Shown piece after piece: positions 42,016-42,765 of a DNA stretch of 42,765 nt. The notes beneath the pieces are model-generated. The model did not search any database, had not been told where the DNA came from, and saw only the letters and a program-made list of their open reading frames with translations. Within the stretch, counting starts at the first letter, position 1; every line of letters starts with the position of its first letter. Both the position numbers and the translations under genes were made by a program. Source of the stretch: a virus; IMG/VR virus record IMGVR_UViG_3300043543_000738, positions 1 through 42,765 of that record; one strand, given 5' to 3'.

Positions 42016-42765
42016 TCAGATGATTTCGCCTTCACCGTGCTGAACGTCCTTTGCCGTGGGGGCCGAGGGCGCCGATTCGAGGAACGGCTTGAGCATCGCG
42101 GCGTACTCTTTGATGCGCGCCGCCTGTTCCGGCGAGAGTCGGCCGCCGGAGGTGAACGTCGCCCGCGAGTAGACGATGCCCTGCGCGTTCTTCGTCTTCT
42201 CAAGGCCGATCTTGGTGATCAGGCTGTAGCAGGGCACAGCCTTCGACGCGAGGCGCATGAAATACTGCCGCGCCGGCTTCACTGAACTCGCGGGCAGGCT
42301 CACGATCTCGGGCAGCAGGTTCTCCTCGCGGACGAAGAACAACTGGCGCACGAGCTTGCAGGCCTGGCCCTCGCCCTTCGGGTCGCTGCCGAACTGCGCG
42401 AACGGGCACTTGTGACAGTCGCCGCCCGGCTTGCCCGAGCCCGTGCGGGCGTCGAGCGAGTAGCAATCCGGCGGCATGTTCCCATCCGACTGTTCAAGCG
42501 GCACGCTCCAGTAGGCGCGCGTGTCGCGCCAGGCCACGATGATGCCGGCCAGTTCCTTGACCATCTCCTCTCCATCGAGGGTTTGCAGCGTCCAGGCCGT
42601 GCCGCCGCCCGCCGGGATCTTGATGCGCTCGAAGTCCGTGGCGCTCATGCCGCTGTCTCCGAGGTTGGCCGCCACCGCGTCGCGGATCTCCGCAACCGGC
42701 GTCTGGAACACGACGAACGGACTGATCGCCGCTTCCTGGTTCTTCTTGATGACTTCCTTGCTTGC
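42016..42765 (-). CDS. Phage Cys-cluster protein, 5' end cut by the window edge
   Basis: The frame is open to the window edge (at least 249 residues, N terminus missing), reading ASKEVIKKNQEAAISPFVVF at the cut. Residues in the middle hold DCYSLDARTGSGK, GDCHKCPFAQFGSDPKG and ACKLVRQLF, a four-to-five Cys cluster likely to bind zinc or iron. I recall similar proteins beside phage primases and recombination genes, where a single-stranded-DNA or recombination-accessory role is suspected. The stop lies 24 bases before the primase ATG, so they share an operon. Confidence 0.7.
   Translation of the reverse strand, partial: ASKEVIKKNQEAAISPFVVFQTPVAEIRDAVAANLGDSGMSATDFERIKIPAGGGTAWTLQTLDGEEMVKELAGIIVAWRDTRAYWSVPLEQSDGNMPPDCYSLDARTGSGKPGGDCHKCPFAQFGSDPKGEGQACKLVRQLFFVREENLLPEIVSLPASSVKPARQYFMRLASKAVPCYSLITKIGLEKTKNAQGIVYSRATFTSGGRLSPEQAARIKEYAAMLKPFLESAPSAPTAKDVQHGEGEII

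Noticed and set aside
1-42765. CRISPR arrays, tRNA or rRNA genes, insertion sequences
   Set aside because: No regularly spaced repeat-spacer array, no transposase motif and no recognisable RNA gene was seen on reading; short RNAs could still have been missed.

Overview
The window is a GC-rich stretch of bacterial DNA. It holds one heavy-metal efflux gene at the left edge (1-2184) and, from about 2270 to the right edge, most of a tailed phage genome, most likely a prophage of siphovirus type with lambda-like portal and terminase genes. No integrase, lysogeny repressor, attachment site, tRNA or rRNA gene was recognised, so the prophage is probably cut by the right edge. The host cannot be fixed from sequence alone. 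The small protein at 37617-37958 reminds me of proteins common in Acidobacteriota (Solibacter/Bryobacter relatives); this is only a weak inference.

Almost all phage genes lie on the minus strand and read right to left. From the right they are: a partial Cys-rich protein and a primase/SF3 helicase (39425-42765); a repeat-rich, AT-richer segment that may be a replication origin (39247-39412); a stand-alone copy of the primase C-terminal domain, a TubC-docking-like protein and a VRR-NUC nuclease (38011-39183); a modification block with a C5-cytosine methylase, two ParB-methyltransferase fusions, a PD-(D/E)XK nuclease and small membrane proteins (31066-37203); packaging genes, with an intein in the large terminase (26158-29680); head genes (gpW-like connector, portal, protease-capsid fusion, DUF2190 protein, head-tail joining); tail genes (terminator-like, tube, chaperone with a -1 frameshift site, tape measure, lysozyme-like, minor tail, beta-helix fibre, hub); and finally two large tip or fibre proteins (2270-7974).

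Two islands read against this direction. Four small genes (29771-31036) lie between the terminase and the nuclease/methylase block and end in a strong hairpin. A NYN-domain nuclease gene (8047-8580) sits inside the tail module like a lysogenic cargo gene.

Many neighbouring minus-strand genes overlap by ATGA, GTGA or TTGA, so translation is probably coupled along the operons. The most notable features are the terminase P-loop intein, the CCCAAAC frameshift site placed directly on the chaperone stop codon, the GTGAAGG repeats beside the primase with a duplicated primase tail domain, the three-methylase/nuclease block, and the antisense NYN cargo gene.
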